In this document: positions 20,615 through 30,750 of the stretch, piece after piece
Layout of the letters: every line of letters begins with the position of its first letter
Position numbering within the stretch: the first letter of the stretch is position 1
From: Odontocerum albicorne
Lineage: Eukaryota > Arthropoda > Insecta > Trichoptera > Odontoceridae
Assembly: GCA_949825065.1 (NCBI GenBank)
Contig: OX463838.1
Coordinates: 3,574,251-3,638,250, forward strand
Length of the DNA stretch: 64,000 nucleotides
Direction of reading: 5' to 3'
The notes under the pieces: model-generated
Databases searched by the model: none
Seen by the model: the letters and a program-made list of their open reading frames with translations, nothing else
Told to the model about the DNA's origin: nothing
Program-made: the position numbers and the translations under genes

Positions 20615-21190
20615 GAAGTATTTTAATATATCGCTGGTTGACTGAGATTTCTATTAATAGTTTGTAAGTCTACAATGTTTTGCCTCCAGTAGTTTTTTAC
20701 AATGTTTGTTTCGTAAAAGTTTCTGACTCTTTTGATTTGTGTAAAATAGTTTTAAAAGCGTTGAAGTGATTACTATGACATCATTAAAGGTTCAACATTG
20801 TACTAATCAAAGAAAAACCAATAAAATCTATAACTAATTTGAGTTCACTGTCAGATAGGAGTTTTGATGAAAAAAAATGTAAGAACACAAAACGTCTTAG
20901 AAAGGAGCATTAGAAATTTTTGAATTACGATATCATATTTACAGGGTTTTGAAACTAATATACCTTGTAATATATACAAAAAAATCCTAATATAAACAGC
21001 TAATTTAACTCTAAATATGGCTCATAACAAATTGAATTCCTCAAACGTAATCTTCACCGTTAAGGGTATTTTTGCAATGTAACAATAGTTTCAGAGGTAT
21101 CGTTCATACTGACATATTTTTCGGTGTCGTTAGTGACATTGTACTACCCTAGAATATATTGATGCATACAGATTAAACTATGTAAGTTTC
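20615..21190. other. Unclassified AT-rich stretch before the gap
   Basis: No repeat or coding signal recognised up to the run of N. Confidence 0.5.
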
Positions 21191-21390
21191 NNNNNNNNNN
21201 NNNNNNNNNNNNNNNNNNNNNNNNNNNNNNNNNNNNNNNNNNNNNNNNNNNNNNNNNNNNNNNNNNNNNNNNNNNNNNNNNNNNNNNNNNNNNNNNNNNN
21301 NNNNNNNNNNNNNNNNNNNNNNNNNNNNNNNNNNNNNNNNNNNNNNNNNNNNNNNNNNNNNNNNNNNNNNNNNNNNNNNNNNNNNNNNNN
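21191..21390. other. Assembly gap, 200 N
   Basis: Exactly 200 undetermined bases, probably a placeholder of fixed size. Any frame spanning it is meaningless. Confidence 0.99.
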
Positions 21391-21391
21391 A

Positions 21392-21443
<52 letters not shown>
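21391..21443. repeat. (AT)n microsatellite at gap edge
   Basis: An almost pure AT dinucleotide run that directly abuts the gap and likely caused it. Confidence 0.95.
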
Positions 21444-21451
<8 letters not shown>

Positions 21452-21735
21452 TGACTTCTTTTAGTCTTTTTCCATGTCCTCGTTTCCCTTCCATACATCA
21501 AAATTGGCACCAAAATACTATTGTGTACTATCATTTTAACAGATTTTGACACTGTCCAATTCGGGAATGTACGTTATATTGACCTGCTGACTTTATTTCC
21601 TATCGCTACACGCCGTTCGATATCCTTCGTAACATCATCTGAGGAAATACCACCCAATTATCACAATTCCTTAACTTGTTCCAATCCTTCATTGTTCACA
21701 CATATACTGCCTTTAATTTTCCTTTAACACTTTTC
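21444..21735 (-). pseudogene. LINE-D thumb-region remnant
   Basis: Minus strand: SDDVTKDIERRVAIGNKV, then VSKSVKMIVHNSILVPILMY + GRETRTWKKTKRSQ. These are the DITKRIxxGNxV and SxxPxLMYGxETW motifs seen downstream of the palm in this LINE group. It includes a stop and is cut off by the AT repeat and gap. Confidence 0.7.
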
Positions 21736-22309
21736 TACCACAACGACAACGAATATTTAAAAAAATATCATAACAAACATAACAATAAAAAACATTGAAA
21801 AATATTCATTACAAAAAATTTAACAAAAATAAATTTTTCCTCAATGCCCTTTTCATAATACAATCGTCTTTTAACCCTTTGTGGTCCGCTTCCCACAGGA
21901 GTGTATAAATATAAATAAATGAAATGTATTATTAAAGCAATGCTGTGAACTGCCCGCGGCGGTGACACGCTCTCTCTGCTTGCCCCTCGCTCTCGAGTCT
22001 CTCCAATCACCACGGGTCACGACTGGCCTTTCATTTTTTGTTCGCTCTTTTTTTTCAATGTTGCTTTGGACTCACATTTTTTTCGGTCTGCGCTTTAATT
22101 TTCGCTTCTCATAAAAGATGTTTGTGCCTTTGTCGCCTGTTTGTATCGCACTTAATATTTGCTAGTGTTATATGATCTGTTGTTTAAATCGATGATGTCG
22201 ACGTTTCGACAACGTTGCAGTTTTCATCTTCAGGATTTGTTTGTAGTCAACTTTGCCATATATCAAACCTCGCGGTACAAGTTAATTTTTCGTACTTACA
22301 AAATAAAAT
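21736..22309. other. Unclassified stretch
   Basis: No element defined except the short motif at 22190-22245. A CT-rich patch (CTCTCTCTGCTTGCCCCTCG) lies near 21970. Confidence 0.5.
22190..22245 (-). promoter_or_regulatory. Penelope-type terminal motif (CTGAAGATGA...CGAAACG)
   Basis: Minus strand: CCTGAAGATGAAAACTGCAA, then CGTTGTCGAAACGTCGAC. It has the CTGANGA...GAAAC layout of the Penelope terminal blocks elsewhere in the window but different stem sequences. Likely a relic of another Penelope-like family. Confidence 0.4.
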
Positions 22310-22527
22310 CTCAAGGGCCCTTGAATTCTAGACTACAACCCTCTATTATTTATAGATTAAAAATATTACAAAATAAATATAAATATAAGTTGAGTTTAAA
22401 GGTAGGAAAGTAGTGACTGCGGCCATTCGATTTTGACAACACTCCGAAAGACATTATACAACTGATACGAAAAACCGCAAAAATGTGAAAACATGTTTAC
22501 TATACGATCTGTTTGCATACATTTTGG
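22310..22527 (-). mobile_element. LINE-B 3' UTR remnant
   Basis: GGGCCCTTGAATTC, ATTTATAGATTAAAAATATT, ACAAAATAAATATAAATATA and GTGACTGCGGCCATTCGATT run parallel to the minus LINE-B at 57120-57290. Worn, with small gaps. Confidence 0.55.
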
Positions 22528-22695
22528 ACCGAATTCAGAGTTCAACTTTAATACTAAATTCCAAATCTTAATCTAGAATAGAGACGTGTGGCTTTACTGC
22601 TTCACTTTAAAGTATGAGGTTCGACTATGAAAGCAAATTCCAAAATTTTAAAGTTGGAAATTAGTACTTAGGTCAGATTATGAATTCGACCCTAT
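22528..22695. repeat. Imperfect inverted repeat, MITE-like
   Basis: GACCGAATTCAGAGTTCAAC / TTTAATACTAAATTCCAA at the left is loosely mirrored by TTGGAAATTAGTACTTAGGT / TATGAATTCGACC at the right. A related right end (GGCTGGATTATGAATTCGGA) occurs near 42630. Confidence 0.4.
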
Positions 22696-22969
22696 AACGT
22701 TATTTTTATACGCTGTTGATGTAAGAACAAGCTGAGGAAATATTTTATTTTGAGAGCATGTTCACATCAAATTATTTAAAAAAAAGAGCAGCTGGCAGTA
22801 GAGTGAATGGTGGGTTATACAATGTGTTTACAGACCGAAGCATTTCAATGAAAGCTGACTTCTAAATAATAATAAAACTTTTTCTCAATATTAGAATATA
22901 TGAGTGAAATGCGGATGGGGCAAAAATGTGATGCAAGTAAATGTGGTAGAAACAAGACATTTCAAGAAA

Positions 22970-23175
22970 GCTAACTGCTCACAATAGAATATTAAATGAG
23001 GTAGAAATGAGAGCGTTGCGTAGAATAGATAGAAAATAAGGGATGACACGTTAAGGAATGAAAACATTAGGAATTAATGCGGATTGAAAAAATATGACAA
23101 AAGGAGCATTGAGATGGTAGAAAGAATGATTGATGAAAAATTATCTATAGAAGGTACGAGAAATTTAAGATATTG
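22970..23175 (+). mobile_element. LINE-D remnant
   Basis: NRILNEVEMRALRRIDRK is legible and corresponds to NAVEMRAIRRI at 30286-30750. Stops follow immediately. Confidence 0.6.
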
Positions 23176-23474
23176 TTGATTTTTCTTCTTCTTTAGGATG
23201 GTATCTTCAATAATATCCGAATTTATCATTAGAACACATTGAAGAGCGTGACTGGGAGACAATATTGTGCTCGATCTTAGTAATCGAGAACTACTGAAGT
23301 AGACATGAAACTCACGCTTCGTCATTGCACGTTTTGGCAATACTACTGCACGTAAGGAAGCAACAACACTAGCACACGTACTCGGTGCATATGAGTATTG
23401 TTACTAGACGAACTGTTTTACCTAACCCTTTTTATTTTTTGTTGATGTTTGTGACTCTTCTAAAGGGTGATGTT

Positions 23475-23875
23475 AATTCGATTAACAGGATTCGAACCAA
23501 CTTTTACTGAGAAATTAATAACATTACAAAATAAATACATATTATGTAACTAGAGTCTAAGAATATGAAGGTGGTGGCTGCAGCCATTAGATTATGGTAG
23601 GTACTTACCCACATTCGCAAATGTTTATAAAAACATATTTAGTATTAAATTTGCAAAGGTTTCCGACAAAGAAACCATTGTAGATTTTACGATACGAGAG
23701 AGTTACAAATTCGGCTTAAGGTGAAATCTAGTGTTCATATATAATCATAAATATAGATAAAACCTAACAAAATGGGTTGTTTTTTATTGCTTTCTATAGC
23801 TGCACACTTTACCCAAACATCTAAGATTTAGAGGCAGACTATTCCATACCACATGACTAGCAACGGAGTTTGGTG
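23475..23875 (-). mobile_element. LINE-B 3' end with coding C-terminus
   Basis: On the minus strand SVASHVVWNSLPLNLRCLGK precedes a UTR that follows the copies at 57045-58085 through AAGGTGGTGGCTGCAGCCAT to GGATTCGAACCAAC (plus-strand readings). VWNSLP is the common C-terminal motif of many CR1/Jockey-like ORFs. Confidence 0.65.
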
Positions 23876-24715
23876 TCTATCCGTTGATTTATCCTCTTCA
23901 GTTTCTGCTGGGCATGCTCGCGTATAACTCCTTAAGCGTAAGAAGAGATCTGCGTCTCCTGGTATACGTTGTCAAACTCGTTCGAGGAGTTGTGAGTTGT
24001 ACAGCATTACTACAAAGATTGGCGTTAAATGTTCCTAACAATTAAACTAGACTGCGCCGGCAAGAACTGTTCTCAATAACATACGCAAGAACGGGTCTTC
24101 CAGCCGTTATGCCTGTTGGAAGGGCTTTAACTCATTTGAACGGGACTGCTTCGGATATTGACATATTTCATATAAATAAATAAATACAGGTTTATTTATA
24201 GCAACATAGTATGTACATAATACATTTAGACACATTAAAAAGATATTACATTAAAAAACAGAAGCTATCAAAAGATCTGGGCTCATCAAATAACATCCTC
24301 CTGGCCAAGATACACCCCACCAATATAGGGCGAGCCCAGCCACGGGGACACCAGATGTTTTTTCAGCCCACACCCTTGAACATGTAATAATAATAAGAAA
24401 AAAATACAGAAAATAAATAGATGACAAAAAAAATACATTCAAGAGAGTAATCACATTACCAAAAGCAAAAGTAAATTTTCTTCTAAGATTGAGCGCATTA
24501 GAAAGCACTCATCAACGTATTTAAGTGACTTTGAATATATGTGTATGTTTGTGTGTATATATGTATGCATAAACGTATTTTTTTATTTTATTTAATTTTT
24601 TTGTTTTATATACTCGTAATTTTTTCTTTTAATGTTAACATTTCTTGTATATTTCAATGTAATTGGGCTAAGCCTGTTTTGAGAAAATAAATAAATAAAT
24701 AAAAAGCACTATCAT
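23876..24715 (+). pseudogene. LINE-G C-terminus, split by LINE-F
   Basis: One plus frame reads LLGMLAYNSLSVRRDLRLLV, YVVKLVRGVVSCTALLQRLA, then YARTGLPAVMPVGRALTHLN and GTASDIDIFHI, with one stop. This is the post-palm region of a CR1-like ORF (RRDLxxLxxxxKLxxGxxxC, then the ARTxxxxxxPxxRA...DIDIFH end). Codons resume after the LINE-F insert (24178-24455) with KVNFLLRLSALESTHQRI. The 3' UTR ends GGGCTAAGCCTGTTTTGAGA and (AAAT)n. The copy at 53045-53790 confirms the order. Confidence 0.75.
24178..24455 (-). mobile_element. LINE-F 3' UTR insertion in LINE-G
   Basis: Left end AATAAATAAATACAGGTTTA is the (TTTA)n tail on the minus strand. It then reads through CATCCTCCTGGCCAAGATAC and ACCAATATAGGGCGAGCCCA, the second GC-rich module of the LINE-F UTR. 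The insertion truncates before the first module. Confidence 0.85.
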
Positions 24716-25342
24716 AACATTACACCCTGATTCGGAACTATCAATTTAATCTATGAAAACGAAATAGACTTTAAAGTTCTCTCCAGAGGTGCTACTCTCA
24801 GACCCAGTTCAAAAGATACGATGGAAACATTCCAGTCAAATATTTTAAAAAGTAAATAATATACATACAAAAGTTATACGAGTATAAATGTACATAAGTG
24901 TATGTTTTATAAATAAAATTTATATAAGCAATTTAAGATATTATGAAATACGTTTCCTCAGCACAACCCTGATTTTAAAGCACATACATAATTGTTATTT
25001 AAACAAAAACCCTTCAAGCTTTACTTAATCTCAAGGAATGTGCAGATGAATTTTAATGAATGTCTAATTCACTTTCCGAAGGAATCTCGACTATTTCATA
25101 ACCCGGAGGTACACAAAGGTTATTGGAGATTTGAATTTTAAAAAGACAAAGACGAATACAGCAATGGGTTTTAGTTCTAAGACCATGAGCGCTCAAACCC
25201 GGGGTGTTTTATAATGTTTAAATTATTTATTGGGAGAATATTGAGTACGTCGACGATAATGCATCATATTTAAAACCCATTAATATTTTTTTTTTAAATT
25301 ATAGAGCGATTTTACAATTTATTAACTATTTTTACGCTAAAA
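24716..25342. other. Unclassified stretch with a short shared segment
   Basis: Bases 24731-24850 (ATCAATTTAATCTATGAAAA...) are about 75% like 58471-58590. Their translation, TINLIYENEIDFKVLSRGA, parallels TINLIDENEIDLKVPLFSEG there. The element they belong to is unclear. The rest is AT-rich. Confidence 0.45.
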
Positions 25343-25512
25343 GTCAATCACCATGGCCTAGCTGGTAAGACACTTTTCTTTCGATTCGTAAGATATGGGT
25401 TTAATTCCCGTTGTTACCCAGATTTTTTTAATACATCATTCCAGTTTTCTTTTTTACTTACAGATTCTTTAACAGTTTTGTATTTGGCTGGAGGAGATTT
25501 TTTTAAATTATT
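25343..25512 (+). mobile_element. SINE-1 copy
   Basis: A box in ATGGCCTAGCTGGTAAGACA, B box GGGTTTAATTCCC, then TACCCAGATTTTTTTAATAC and a decayed tail (TTGGCTGGAGGAGATT). Confidence 0.75.
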
Positions 25513-25850
25513 TTTTTTATTTATTTATTTACACATGACAAGAAATATACATAATTTGCGAAAAAACAACAGGTAATTTAATTTGAACATGGATCAGGGT
25601 TTCTTGCCTTTCATTTGTCGTGCCCCTAGTAAACTAGGCTTTTGCCTGTATCTCACTGAGGATATTTAGCATGAAAAAATAAATCGATACTTCTTTCTGA
25701 TTTTCGATTACACAAAAACAAAACCCCGTTGCACATTCTCATCAACCTGACAAACAGTGACACTCAATTACAACTGGAAACATCATGCGAAATCAAACTC
25801 TTCACACATCATCACTCCAGAAAGACCAAAAATGTTCATCCCATTATATA
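25513..25850 (-). mobile_element. LINE-H 3' end
   Basis: Left end TTTATTTATTTACACATGAC, then GTAAACTAGGCTTTTGCCTG and AAAACCCCGTTGCACATTCT. The same sequence occurs at 58131-58470 (minus) and 43230-43540 (plus). The terminal (TTTA)n on the left gives the minus orientation. No enzyme motif seen, so LINE status rests on the tail. Confidence 0.65.
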
Positions 25851-25870
25851 CCGCACACAATGTTAGATTG

Positions 25871-26484
25871 TGACTCTTTTAAGTATCTTGGGTCACTCAT
25901 TCATAGCGATGGAGGATGTGCAGCAGATGTAACACATAGAATTAGTGTGGGATGGATGAAGTTTAGATAAATGACAGGAGTTCTATGTGATCCGAAAATG
26001 CCAGTAAAGTTAAAAGGAAAAGTATACCAAACAATTGTCAGACCCGCACTCCTCTATGGCTCCGAATGCTGGACGATGTATACCTCTTACTCTAGGCAAC
26101 TAGAAATTGCTGAAATGCGCATGCTAAGATGATCAGCAGGTGTGTCCCTAAGAGACAAAATAAGAAGCTCACACATTCGTGGAAGCCTGGGTTTTACAGA
26201 CATCAACAGCAAGATGGAGGAGAGGCGATTGAGATGGTATGGGCACGTTGGACGCAGAGCACCCGATCACATTGTGAACCAGGCAATCTCCATGGATCTT
26301 CCTCGAATAACAACCAGAGGAAGACCAAGGAATTCATGGGTGGTGCAAAGAGATAACCTGATGCAGAGGCACGGCCTGGGGGACGTAGTCCGGGACAGAA
26401 GAGCATACAACCTGAGGACGAAGAGAGCTGACCCCAACAGTCTTCGCAGACAATGAGTTGGGATGGAGCCAGGGAGAGAGAGAG
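25871..26484 (+). pseudogene. LINE-C, longest copy, with 12-bp TSD
   Basis: Flanked by AATGTTAGATTG at 25859-25870 and 26485-26496. The coding order is FKYLGSLIHSDGGCAADVTH, RISVGWMKFR, stop, MTGVLCDPKMPVKLKGKVYQ, TIVRPALLYGSECWTMYT, QLEIAEMRMLR, stop, SAGVSLRDKIRSS, RRLRWYGHVGRR, ending RTKRADPNSLRRQ-stop. FKYLGSxIxxDG, the VTHRIxxGWMKxR helix, and LYGSECW...EMRMLRW are diagnostic of the thumb region of RTE-clade reverse transcriptases. The polymerase palm and endonuclease are missing (5' truncation). Two in-frame stops. The 3' tail is GGGAGAGAGAGAG. Confidence 0.9.
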
Positions 26485-26680
26485 AATGTTAGATTGCTAC
26501 GTGGTATTAATCCTGCAAGATTGTATTTTTCACAGTGAACGACTGATACAATATTAATAGATAACTTGTAAGTATAAATCAAATATAATTTTAAGGGCGC
26601 TTTGTTTTTTTATTTCTATGTGACAGTTTATAGTTCAAAAGCTTTACTAATTTATAGTTCATAAGCGCACAGATCTCAGA

Positions 26681-26765
26681 GGCCTGGTTTAGTTGGTAGA
26701 GCACATTTTCTCCATCCCAAGGGTTTTGATTTCGATTTCTCCTGAAACCTTTCAAGACCAGACAA
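26681..26765 (+). mobile_element. tRNA-like SINE fragment
   Basis: TGGTTTAGTTGGTAGAGCAC is a good A box, and TTTCGATTTCTCC a weak B box at the expected distance. Possibly a diverged SINE-1 head. It does not fold as a functional tRNA by eye. Confidence 0.45.
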
Positions 26766-26779
26766 GAAAACGAAAAGGT

Positions 26780-26930
26780 TTTCTTATCTGATTTTTAAAT
26801 AAGGACTTTTAACATCGATCTGATAAGTAGGAAGTAAATGCTGTCAATGGGTAAGCAAGGAACGATGATCTGTCCTCTCGGCCTACCCCAATATGAAAAC
26901 GGCATGATGGTATATGTATGTACTCGTGTA
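26780..26930 (+). mobile_element. LINE-D 3' terminus
   Basis: CTCTCGGCCTACCCCAATAT, then ACGGCATGATGGTATATGTA, the LINE-D end that elsewhere codes LxAYPxGxW-stop and runs into TATGTATGTA. Confidence 0.55.
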
Positions 26931-26989
26931 TAATAAATTTAGAAGTGTTACCATAAGTTTATGACGTTTATTACCATCAAGTCATTTCT

Positions 26990-27235
26990 CTGTCAGGGTA
27001 GGCAGAGAAGGCAGAGTACAATGCATCACAAATCCTTAGCCTCTTCCGCATTCATACACCTTTTCACACAAATTTAGCGATTTCTCTGACTTCTTTCTTT
27101 CAGAATATAATTCACTTGATCCAACCATTCTTTCCTTGATCTTCCTCTCACATTTGCACCATATTTTGTTAGTATTTCTTTGTTCATTCGTTCCATATGC
27201 CCAAACCATCTCAACGTACTATTGTTTTGTTAAAG
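26990..27235 (-). pseudogene. LINE-D C-terminal remnant
   Basis: Minus strand: TLRWFGHMERMNKEILTKYG, ANVRGRSRKEWLDQVNYILK, then CVKRCMNAEEAKDL. These are the LRWFGHxERM, GRxRKxWxDQVNxILKE and MNxEEA motifs of the C-terminal basic region. A stop occurs after the DQVN block. Confidence 0.8.
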
Positions 27236-27867
27236 AAAAATAAAATATATTGGCCATTTGATTCAAATAAATGATTGATAAAAAAATAAGCAATATCCAT
27301 AAATAAAACTTTGACATTTGTTGATTGAAGTAAATGGAAAAAATTCACTTAGCATTCACGAGAACGCGGGAATTTAATGAATTCACAACAAGCCGGATTA
27401 GTGTCATTACAAGTTGTTAGTTTAATGATATGGTTCATAGATGGCAGTGGTATGCGATGCGGTACGCCAAGAGAGCGCTGTGTCAATATTACACTGTCAT
27501 TTGAAGATATACGATTGTTTAATGTCTATAAGTAATTTAACGATGCAACGCGAGGAATGTCGTTAACAAAGGAAGATAAAGGAATTAAACATGATTTTCA
27601 TGGACAACTAACGATTACAGTAAATAAAATGTGTCCTCCGAGGAATAATCTGTGTGTTCTAACATAAAGTTTGAATATTTATATTAAATGGTGTTTATAC
27701 CATATATGATATACAATATATTATAAATGTTTTGTTTTTTTATATATACTCGTACATGTATATCATATAAATAGTATTTAACATAAACACTGAATTCCTT
27801 TTAAGTGTAATATGAATATTCTTTCTCGTCGGTCATTATTTCATTCCACACGGTGCCATGAAGAATA
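27236..27867. other. Unclassified stretch
   Basis: No coding or repeat signal recognised. AT-rich, with TATATA runs near 27700-27760. Confidence 0.5.
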
Positions 27868-27875
27868 CTCTAGAG

Positions 27876-28561
27876 CAGGGGTGGGCATACATGAGGTCAA
27901 CGAGAGCCACATTCTGGATTTTCATATATATAAAGAGCCACACCATAGTCACGTTCTCGCGTAGTAATAAATACACAAATTCAAATTTATTAAATATTCT
28001 ACACACATCTTAATTGCTATATAAAGTATAAAAAATACACATATAAGAAAATATAAAAATAGCGCAGAATACGGTTTGTGTGGTTTGCGTTCATAAATAG
28101 GCAGGAGATGCACGCGCACCCTACACATTGAAATCATAGCACACACGTATACACCAATACTTGCGTCTTTGACAGTTGCATTCATACATGCGCATCTTAT
28201 CACTTACAACATTTAGAAAGGAAAATCGCGAAAATACAAGTATATGGTAATGGGGAAAGAAATTATCTATATTTTCATAAGAGACAGACATTTTATAAGA
28301 GGACGACCTCCGTGGCCTGGTGGTAAGACACTTGCCTGCCGATCCGGAGGCTGCGAGCTCGATCCCCGCTGGAACCCAGATTTTTTTAAATAGGATTCCA
28401 GTCTGGTTAACACTTAGGGCCTATAAAAACATATTTCTGGTTGGTTGGAAGAGATTGCCACATGGCAATAAACTCGCCAGGTTAAAAAAAAACATTGGGA
28501 GCCGTACTTAGCCCAACGAAGAGCCGCATGCGGCTCTCGGAGCCACATTTGCCCACGTCTG
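27876..28561. mobile_element. hAT-like non-autonomous element carrying SINE-1
   Basis: Left end CAGGGGTGGGCATACATGAG, right end AGCCACATTTGCCCACGTCTG, giving inverted termini CAGGGGTGGGCA / CAGACGTGGGCA. Subterminal GAGCCACATTCTGG and AGAGCCACACC match the mirrored GAGCCGCATGCGGCTC on the other side. The eight flanking bases CTCTAGAG and CTATGGAG agree at 6 of 8, fitting a worn 8-bp hAT target duplication. No transposase; the interior SINE-1 is a later insertion. Confidence 0.75.
28302..28490 (+). mobile_element. SINE-1, well preserved
   Basis: Starts GACGACCTCCGTGGCCTGGT, B box GAGCTCGATCCCC, GGAACCCAGATTTTTTT, then TTAACACTTAGGGCCTATAA. The tail is TTCTGGTTGGTTGGAAGAGA + TTGCCACATGGCAATAAACT + CGCCAGGTT, followed by A's. 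This tail is nearly the LINE-A tail, which makes this copy useful for the comparison. It lies in the hAT-like element. Confidence 0.9.
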
Positions 28562-28685
28562 CTATGGAGCTTACTAAACATATTTTAGTATAAAAGCTAG
28601 AAAAATTAAGTAATGAACTCAGTTTCAAATACTTGAAAAGAAAAATATTGATTCGTCAATATTTTTTTTTGCAATTCGATTTAAA

Positions 28686-28855
28686 ATCATTTAGTCAAAT
28701 CCGCACTTTCTTTGGTCCTCCTTTATGATTCTTCCACTCACGTTAGCACTGTATATTTATTTTGTAAGTCTTTCTTTATTCATTCGTGCTACATGTCCAA
28801 ATCATTGTAGAGTGCTCTTCTTCATTTTACTTAATACAACAGCCTTAAGGGATGT
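28686..28855 (-). mobile_element. LINE-D, 3' part of an interrupted copy
   Basis: TTTGGTCCTCCTTTATGATT, TTCATTCGTGCTACATGTCC, TTCATTTTACTTAATACAAC match 30400-30535 with several changes. It continues, after an insertion, at 29526. Confidence 0.7.
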
Positions 28856-29525
28856 ATTAATCGTTTTTTCTACACTAGAAATATGAAAAAATCGTTTTTT
28901 CTACACTAGAAATATGAAAAAAATGTTTTTTGCAGTATAGTTTTAAAGTTTAGACCCTAAAGAATATGTTCTCAAAAGGAAATTTAAAAATTCTTAATAT
29001 TTACGAAGTTATAGCAATAAACGAGGCAGCAATTACGTCACACCGGAATGACTCGGACAATAATCTCAAAACTTTAAACGCGTTTTTCTCGAAACTTCTT
29101 TTTTCGACTTGAAATCTCAAGTTTTATCCATTAGATTGCTTTCAAATTTGGTATGCAACTTTGATAGATGGTTTTCTATCATTACTACCTTGGAAAATTC
29201 AAAACTATTTTTACTATTTTCCAAAAATTAAAGGGGGTAAAAAATTAAATTTTTTACCCCCTTTAAATTTTACGACTTTTTTTCTCTTTGGTACCGAGTT
29301 TAAGAAACTGTATGATTTTTGTTTCAAATTTACGAAAGAGTTCCAATCACGTCGACCAGCTCACCCCCTTTTTTTACGACAAGATATAACATCTTGAATT
29401 TTCTTTTCTTATTTTAAATTTTGTTGTACATTCTCAAATCATGAATAAACAAACTGTAAAAAATGTGCACGAAAAATATTTTTAGTTTTTTTTTTATTTA
29501 GTCTGAAACAACGCCCGAAATTCAC
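28856..29525. mobile_element. Unknown ~670-bp insertion inside LINE-D
   Basis: LINE-D sequence stops at CAGCCTTAAG and resumes at CCTTAAGTTCACATTC, so CCTTAAG (or the TTAA in it) is duplicated. The insert starts GGGATGTATTAATCG and ends CGAAATTCACGCCC; the ends are only weakly inverse (GGGATGTATT / GGGCGTGAATT). Inside are two copies of CTACACTAGAAATATGAAAA and a perfect hairpin AAAGGGGGTAAAAAATT / AATTTTTTACCCCCTTT near 29230-29266. A 78-codon frame (29161-29397) crosses the hairpin and has no motif. Confidence 0.65.
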
Positions 29526-29745
29526 GCCCCCTTAAGTTCACATTCATCCCTGGTTTACTTATTCCGTATTCTGTCATACATTGTCCCCCCTTATATTTTT
29601 CTCAGTGCCCACATTTCTACTGTATTTATTCGGCTCCATTTAGTTTTCTTGCGTAACTACGTTTCATTTCCATGTCTCAAAGTTATTATCTTAGCTAATT
29701 TAGATGCTGTCCGATTCGAGTATAACATATTATGTATATGTTTTT
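29526..29745 (-). mobile_element. LINE-D, 5' part of the interrupted copy
   Basis: TTCACATTCATCCCTGG, GTATTCTGTCATACATTGTC, CATTTCTACTGTATTTATTC are the minus-strand codons for RNxVxRDE and AVEMRA-like residues. It continues the copy at 28686-28855. Confidence 0.7.
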
Positions 29746-30285
29746 AGTGTCACATTGATTTTATTTCAACACTTTAGTTCTGCCGTCATCTGAGAAAATT
29801 CTAACCGTATAATAAATTTCATTTAGAGTTAAATGTTTCAAATATCACAAAATTTAGGAGTCGAGGGTGAAGAACGTGTGGTTGGATCAAAGGAAAATAA
29901 TTTTAATGTAAGGAAATACAAGGCGCATGCAAAACAAAACTAAACAGACAAGAAAGAAACTGTAACAAAAACCATTAAATTCGTTTCAATTTGTTGCCGC
30001 ACTGTCTTCGCCCAATAATGGCCGTTACGGCAATTTAAAAGGAAATATGGACGTAATTTTGCATAAAGAACCCAATCCACCAACTATTTTTTAGTTCATT
30101 TGAAATATTGAATAAACATGTATCGATATGGGAAAATATTAAGAAAGAAAAATGTGTGATTTACGCTCCAAATCCATTCGTTAAAAATCCCGTACAAGCC
30201 TATATGAAACGTTATCATGTTTTACAATACATATATACTAATAATCTATTTCCCAGTTGGTGCTGAGGACATAACACTAAACATT
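29746..30285. other. Unclassified AT-rich stretch
   Basis: Nothing recognised except AACCCAATCCACCAACTATT near 30068, whose reverse resembles short shared stretches near 7470 and 51870. Confidence 0.45.
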
Positions 30286-30750
30286 TCTTTCTCGATGAAA
30301 ATATTTCGCCTCTTCCACATTCATATTCCTTCTCATACAACTTTTACGATTTCCCTTTCATCTTACTTTTCCTTCTTTCAAAATATAATTCACTTGAACC
30401 AATCAAATTTCTTTGGTCTTCCTCTACCATTATACACACATTTGCAAGGTATGTTTGTTAATTAGTTTTGATTCATACATTTGTTCCACGTGCCCAAACC
30501 ACATCAGAAAGTTCTTCTTCATCGTACTCAACACATCAGCCCTAATTCATCCCTGATTACTTCATTCCGTGTTCTGTCATACACTATTATCCCACGTATT
30601 CTTCTAATTGCACGCATTTCTACAGCATTTATCCGACTTTTCAGTGTTTTCCACATCCACGTTTCACTCCCATACATAAAAAATGCTACTAAAATACGGT
30701 TGCGCACTATCTTCTTGGAAGGCATTTATACTGTCCGGTTCGGTTATATA
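30286..30750 (-). pseudogene. LINE-D, most legible copy
   Basis: Minus strand: SKKIVRNRILVAFFMYGSET, WMWKTLKSRINAVEMRAIRR, IRGIIVYDRTRNEVIRDELG, then after stops WFGHVEQMYE-like sequence, LVQVNYILKEGKVR and MRRNMNVEEAKYF. The MYGSETWxW, NAVEMRxxRRI and DRxRNEVIRDE blocks mark the thumb and C-terminal part of an insect endonuclease-reverse transcriptase. Reverse transcription of its own RNA at the insertion site is the family's role. The palm is absent. The frame breaks after GLMC by stops and frameshifts. Other LINE-D pieces were aligned to this one. Confidence 0.85.

Noticed and set aside
21178..21552. A 124-codon minus frame
   Set aside because: It runs through 200 N and the AT microsatellite; only its first ~45 residues are real LINE-D sequence.
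28302..28375. Functional tRNA gene at the SINE-1 head
   Set aside because: No cloverleaf could be drawn, and the same head is attached to the same body in many copies.
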